In this document: one piece after another, positions 22,418 through 25,519 of the stretch
How positions within the stretch are numbered: position 1 is the stretch's first letter
How the letters are laid out: each line of letters opens with the position of its first letter
Assembly (NCBI GenBank): GCA_016283075.1
Contig: JAEEMF010000015.1
Location: 1 to 25,519 of the forward strand
Length of the DNA stretch: 25,519 nucleotides
From: Bacilli bacterium
Lineage (GTDB): Bacteria > Bacillota_I > Bacilli_A > RF39 > UBA660
Direction of reading: 5' to 3'
Notes under the pieces: generated by a model
Told to the model about the DNA's origin: nothing
The model's database searches: none
What the model saw: only the letters and a program-made list of their open reading frames with translations
Program-made: the position numbers and the translations under genes

Positions 22418-22423
22418 TATAAT
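22418..22423 (+). promoter_or_regulatory. -10 element before yvcK
   Basis: TATAAT preceded directly by TTG, just after the lgt terminator. No -35 is recognisable: the position 17 bp upstream is the terminator T run. The predicted start would fall within the ribosome-binding site, so the mRNA leader would be very short. Confidence 0.45.
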
Positions 22424-22439
22424 TTAGGTGGTGATATAT

Positions 22440-23390
22440 ATGAATAAAAAAGTTGTAGTATTAGGAGGAGGTACTGGATTATCCTCACTTTTAAAAGAAT
22501 TAAAAATGTACCCTTTAGATATATCTGCTATTGTATCAGTTTGTGACGATGGAAGAAGTACAGGTATTCTTCGTAAAGAGTTTAATATTCCTGCAGTTGG
22601 AGATATTAGACAAGTACTTGTTTCCCTTGCTGAAACAGAACCACTCGTTGAAGAATTAATGCATTATCGTTTTGAAACTAATGATGATTTAAATGGACAT
22701 TCTGTAGGAAATTTAATGCTTGCAGCTCTTACAAATATTACTGGTAATTTAACAGATGGAATAGAATCATTAAGTAAAGTATTAAATTTAAAAGGAAAAG
22801 TTATTCCTTTAACAGAAGATAATGTTACTTTAGTAGCTCGTATGAAGGATAATAGTATTGTTGAAGGAGAACATAATATTACTGCTTCTAAAAAAATAAT
22901 TAAAGATATTTATTATAAAGAAAAAGCAGTTACTAATGCTTCTGCAATTAAAGCTATAAATGAAGCTGATCTTATTATATTTAGCATGGGAAGTTTATAT
23001 ACAAGTATTCTTCCTAACTTAATATGTAAGGATATAGTTAAAGCTATTGATAAAAGTAAAGCCCCTATTATGTATGTATGTAATATGATGACTCAACCTG
23101 GTGAAACAGATAACTATTCTGTAAGTGATCACTTACAGGTACTTAATAAGTATTTAGGTAAAAGAAAAGTTAATACTGTAATAGCAAATACAGGTAAGAT
23201 TAGTGATGAAATAATTGAAAAGTATGCTGTACTTGAACAAAAAGATCCAGTAGTATTTGACAAAGATAAAGTTAAAGCATTAAATGCAAAATATATTACA
23301 GATAATTTTGTATCAATTGATGATGGATTTATTAGACATGATACTTTAAAACTAGCATTTTATATTTTCTCATATTTATTAAGAGGTTAA
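22440..23390 (+). CDS. yvcK: YvcK-family protein (gluconeogenesis factor)
   Basis: The YvcK/CofD-like family in Bacillus is needed for growth on gluconeogenic carbon sources and affects cell shape and wall synthesis; it binds UDP-sugars. The 316 residues begin with the nucleotide-binding VVVLGGGTGLSSLLKELK, followed by SVCDDGRSTGILRKEF, PAVGDIRQVLVSLAE, HSVGNLMLAALT and FSMGSLYTSILPNL, all family hallmarks. The start is ATG at 22440, 8 nt after AGGTGG; in-frame GTG codons at 22428 and 22431 belong to the Shine-Dalgarno region. whiA follows after 1 nt, as in Bacillus. rapZ (yvcJ), which usually precedes it, is absent. Confidence 0.93.
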   Translation: MNKKVVVLGGGTGLSSLLKELKMYPLDISAIVSVCDDGRSTGILRKEFNIPAVGDIRQVLVSLAETEPLVEELMHYRFETNDDLNGHSVGNLMLAALTNITGNLTDGIESLSKVLNLKGKVIPLTEDNVTLVARMKDNSIVEGEHNITASKKIIKDIYYKEKAVTNASAIKAINEADLIIFSMGSLYTSILPNLICKDIVKAIDKSKAPIMYVCNMMTQPGETDNYSVSDHLQVLNKYLGKRKVNTVIANTGKISDEIIEKYAVLEQKDPVVFDKDKVKALNAKYITDNFVSIDDGFIRHDTLKLAFYIFSYLLRG

Positions 23391-23391
23391 T

Positions 23392-24315
23392 ATGTCATTT
23401 ACTAGTACTGTTCGTAATGAAATAAGTAAAATAGAATCACTTAAAGAAGAAAGTATTGCTGAATTATCAGCAATAATTCATAATAGTGAAATAACTAAAA
23501 ATAGTATTAAGATATATACTGAAAATGCTAGTGCAGCAAGAAAAATATTCTCTTTAATAAAAGACTTATATAATGAATATGCTAAGATTACTGTAAGACG
23601 TGGTTATAACTATAGTAAAAATCTTATATATATCTTAGAAGTAAATAATAATGTTTTGGATATACTTAGTTCTCTAGGTATTTACTATAATAATAAGATT
23701 AATAAACTTCCAGAAGAATATATATTAGATGATAATGATACTTTAAGAGCATATTTAAGAGGTTTATTTATAATAACTGGAAGTGTTAATGATCCTAAAA
23801 AATCTAGATATCACTTAGAATTTTTATTTAATAATGAAGAATATGCTAAATTTATTATTGATAAGCTAGATATATTTTATTTAAACGGAAAATATATTAA
23901 AAGAGATAATAAATATATGGTGTATGTAAAAGAAGCTGAGAAAATTGGTGATTTTTTAAGAATAATTAATGCTTCAAATGCCGTTTTATATTATGAAGAT
24001 ATAAGAATATATAGAGATCATAAGAATATGACAAATAGACTTAATAATATGGAGCAAGCTAATGTTGATAAAATGATGAGTGCTGCTACTAAGCAAGTAG
24101 ATGATATTCAAGCAATTATCGATATTGGAGGGTTATCTTTACTTGATGATAAAACTAGAGTAGTCGCTGAATATAGACTTAAATATCCAGATGTTTCTCT
24201 TCAGGAATTAAGTGAGATTATTTCTTATGAAACTAACACTCCAATTACTAAATCTGGGGTAAATCATAAAATAAAGAAGATTCAGCTTTTAGCCGAAAAA
24301 ATAAGAAAAAGTTAA
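23392..24315 (+). CDS. whiA: WhiA DNA-binding protein
   Basis: WhiA combines a degenerate LAGLIDADG endonuclease-like fold with a C-terminal helix-turn-helix. It controls sporulation in Streptomyces and influences division and chromosome segregation in Bacillus. The 307 residues show the usual N terminus (SFTSTVRNEISKIE), AYLRGLFIITGSVNDPKKSRYHLEF, and the C-terminal segment SLQELSEIISYETNTPITKSG then VNHKIKKI, which is the DNA-binding domain. The start is 1 nt after yvcK with AAGAGG as the ribosome-binding site. The stop codon lies in the terminator stem. The role here is inferred from the family. Confidence 0.95.
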   Translation: MSFTSTVRNEISKIESLKEESIAELSAIIHNSEITKNSIKIYTENASAARKIFSLIKDLYNEYAKITVRRGYNYSKNLIYILEVNNNVLDILSSLGIYYNNKINKLPEEYILDDNDTLRAYLRGLFIITGSVNDPKKSRYHLEFLFNNEEYAKFIIDKLDIFYLNGKYIKRDNKYMVYVKEAEKIGDFLRIINASNAVLYYEDIRIYRDHKNMTNRLNNMEQANVDKMMSAATKQVDDIQAIIDIGGLSLLDDKTRVVAEYRLKYPDVSLQELSEIISYETNTPITKSGVNHKIKKIQLLAEKIRKS

Positions 24316-24333
24316 TGATTATTAACTTTTTTT
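24306..24333 (+). terminator. whiA terminator
   Basis: A stem of up to 11 bp (24306-24316 with 24321-24331) has a GATT loop and a T run to 24333. The whiA stop codon (24313-24315) is in the 5' arm. Confidence 0.85.
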
Positions 24334-24337
24334 ATTG

Positions 24338-24343
24338 TATAAT
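24338..24343 (+). promoter_or_regulatory. -10 element before rplI
   Basis: TATAAT preceded directly by TTG, 4 nt after the terminator T run and about 7 nt before the ribosome-binding site AGAGGTGA. No -35 is recognisable. The layout is almost identical to that before yvcK. Confidence 0.5.
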
Positions 24344-24362
24344 AATAACAAGAGGTGATAAC

Positions 24363-24806
24363 ATGAAAGTAATCTTTATTAAAGATTTAAAAGGCCAAGG
24401 AAAAGCTGGCGAAATAAAAAATGTTAAAGATGGATATGGTATGAACTTCTTAGTAAAGAATGGTTATGCTGTAGTAGCAAATGAAGGTAATTTAAAACAT
24501 CAAAATACTTTAAATGAAAAGAAAAAAGAAGAAGATGCTTTAAATAAAGCAAATGCTATTAAAGTAAAAGAAAAACTTGAAAAACTAAATTTAAGTTTTA
24601 CAGTTAAAACTGGTAAAATGGATAAAGTATTTGGTACAATAAGTACTAAACAAATTGTACAAGAATTAAAGAATAAAAAGTTTGATATTGACAAAAAGAA
24701 TATTAAAAGTAAAGATATTTCTACACTTGGAACACATAATGTAGAAATAGAATTATATAAAGGGGTAATTGCTACAGTTAAAGTTACATTAAAAAAAGAA
24801 AGCTAG
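24363..24806 (+). CDS. rplI: Ribosomal protein bL9
   Basis: bL9 binds 23S rRNA at the base of the L1 stalk and helps keep reading frame. The start is ATG at 24363, giving 147 residues starting MKVIFIKDLKGQGKAGEIKN and continuing VKDGYGMNFLV, the canonical N domain. It follows AGAGGTGATAAC. The frame is open back to 24315, but that stretch holds the terminator and -10 element. A long lysine-rich helix (about 40-75) connects to the C-terminal domain (KTGKMDKVFGTISTKQIVQEL). dnaB follows 9 nt later; the rplI-dnaB pair is common in Bacillota. Confidence 0.97.
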   Translation: MKVIFIKDLKGQGKAGEIKNVKDGYGMNFLVKNGYAVVANEGNLKHQNTLNEKKKEEDALNKANAIKVKEKLEKLNLSFTVKTGKMDKVFGTISTKQIVQELKNKKFDIDKKNIKSKDISTLGTHNVEIELYKGVIATVKVTLKKES

Positions 24807-24815
24807 GTGAAGGTT

Positions 24816-25519
24816 ATGACTGAAAGAGTTTTACCTCATAATATTGATGCTGAACAATCTGTACTTGGATCAATGTTTATTTCAAAGTATGCTGCACAAA
24901 AATGTGTAGAAAATTTAACAAATGATTTATTTTATTTAGAAGCACATGATAAGATTTTTAGTGTTCTTAAAGAATTAGTTGAAAATAGTAAACCTATTGA
25001 TGTTACAACTGTTACTGAAGAACTTGAAAAGAAAAAATGGTTAAAATCTGTTGGAGGAATTTCTTATTTAACAGATTTAATTAACTCAGTACCAAGTGCA
25101 TCTAATGTTGATGAATATATTAAAATTGTTAATGAAAAAGCTGTACTTAGAAGACTTATTAATGAATCTTCTAAAATTACAGATATGGCATATAGTGCTT
25201 CTGAAGATTTAAATGATATCTTAGATGATGCTGAAAAAGGTATTTTAAATGTTGTAAAAACAAGAAAAGGTTCTGAATTTAAAACTATTCAAGAAGTACT
25301 TTTAAAAACTCAATCAGATTTAGAAATACTTGCTAGAAATAAAGGAGAAATCACTGGATTATCTACAGGTTTCTATGAACTTGATAAGGTAACTTCAGGA
25401 TTACATCCAAATGAACTTATAATTATTGCAGCACGTCCTGCTATGGGTAAAACTGCCTTTGCTTTAAATCTTGCTACTAATATAGCAATGAATCAAAGTA
25501 AAGCTGTAGCTTTATTTAA
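24816..25519 (+). CDS. dnaB: Replicative DNA helicase DnaB (DnaC in Bacillus), 3' end cut off
   Basis: The hexameric replicative helicase unwinds the fork after being loaded at oriC by DnaA and a loader. The visible 234 residues start MTERVLPHNIDAEQSVLGSM, the typical N-terminal domain that binds primase. A linker follows, then the RecA-like ATPase domain beginning ITGLSTGFYELDKVTSGLHP, with Walker A ARPAMGKT (Gly211-Lys212-Thr213). The frame is open to the window edge, so about half of the protein (usual length about 450) is missing. The ribosome-binding site is AGGTGAAGG. Confidence 0.96.
   Translation, partial: MTERVLPHNIDAEQSVLGSMFISKYAAQKCVENLTNDLFYLEAHDKIFSVLKELVENSKPIDVTTVTEELEKKKWLKSVGGISYLTDLINSVPSASNVDEYIKIVNEKAVLRRLINESSKITDMAYSASEDLNDILDDAEKGILNVVKTRKGSEFKTIQEVLLKTQSDLEILARNKGEITGLSTGFYELDKVTSGLHPNELIIIAARPAMGKTAFALNLATNIAMNQSKAVALF

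Noticed and set aside
1..25519. tRNA or rRNA genes, insertion sequences, prophage genes
   Set aside because: No GTTCRA-type T-loop with a matching acceptor stem, no rRNA signature, and no transposase or phage structural motifs were seen on either strand.

Overview
This window is the replication-origin neighbourhood of an AT-rich, low-GC Bacillota chromosome (about 30% GC by eye). The best guess is a Bacilli-related, possibly gut-associated lineage with a compact genome. Reasons: Bacillus-type gene order around dnaA, Gram-positive-type rho-independent terminators, a lipoprotein-type YidC, WhiA, YvcK, Noc and a ComK-like protein. The code is standard rather than the Mycoplasma code: recF ends at a TGA inside the gyrB ribosome-binding site, and tryptophan is encoded by TGG. 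The species cannot be named from the sequence alone.

Layout. Two gene sets run away from an origin at about 7.8-9.6 kb. The left arm (minus strand) is dnaA, dnaN, a ComK-like gene where Bacillus has yaaA, recF, gyrB and gyrA. After gyrA comes a 368-base non-coding stretch with four perfect parS palindromes, one perfect Noc-binding palindrome, and the start of the SRP RNA gene (ffs), cut by the window edge. The right arm (plus strand) is rpmH-rnpA-yidC-khpB, then an HD-domain gene-mnmE-mnmG-rsmG, then a Noc/ParB-family gene with a very long disordered insert. It continues with uvrB-radical SAM gene-YvlD-like gene-lgt, then yvcK-whiA, then rplI-dnaB (cut by the right edge).

The origin is bipartite. 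DnaA boxes lie upstream of dnaA (9.38-9.62 kb) and between dnaA and dnaN (7.83-7.93 kb). The second cluster is followed by a 3-nt-periodic AT stretch resembling a DnaA-trio unwinding element. Genes here cover initiation (DnaA, DnaB), the clamp (DnaN), recombination (RecF), supercoiling (GyrAB), nucleoid organisation (Noc with parS/NBS DNA), ribosome and tRNA maturation (RpmH, RnpA, RsmG, MnmEG, RplI) and envelope biogenesis (SRP RNA, YidC, Lgt, YvcK).

Most notable: (1) a Noc-type protein with Noc-like specificity residues, no recognisable N-terminal membrane helix, and about 350 residues of Pro/Ala/Glu-rich linker with a repeated short motif; (2) parS and NBS sites packed together downstream of gyrA, plus NBS half-sites over the noc promoter; (3) a ComK-like gene in the replication cluster, preceded by three helically phased 10-bp repeats and an extended -10 lacking a -35; (4) terminators whose hairpins include the stop codon of the upstream gene.
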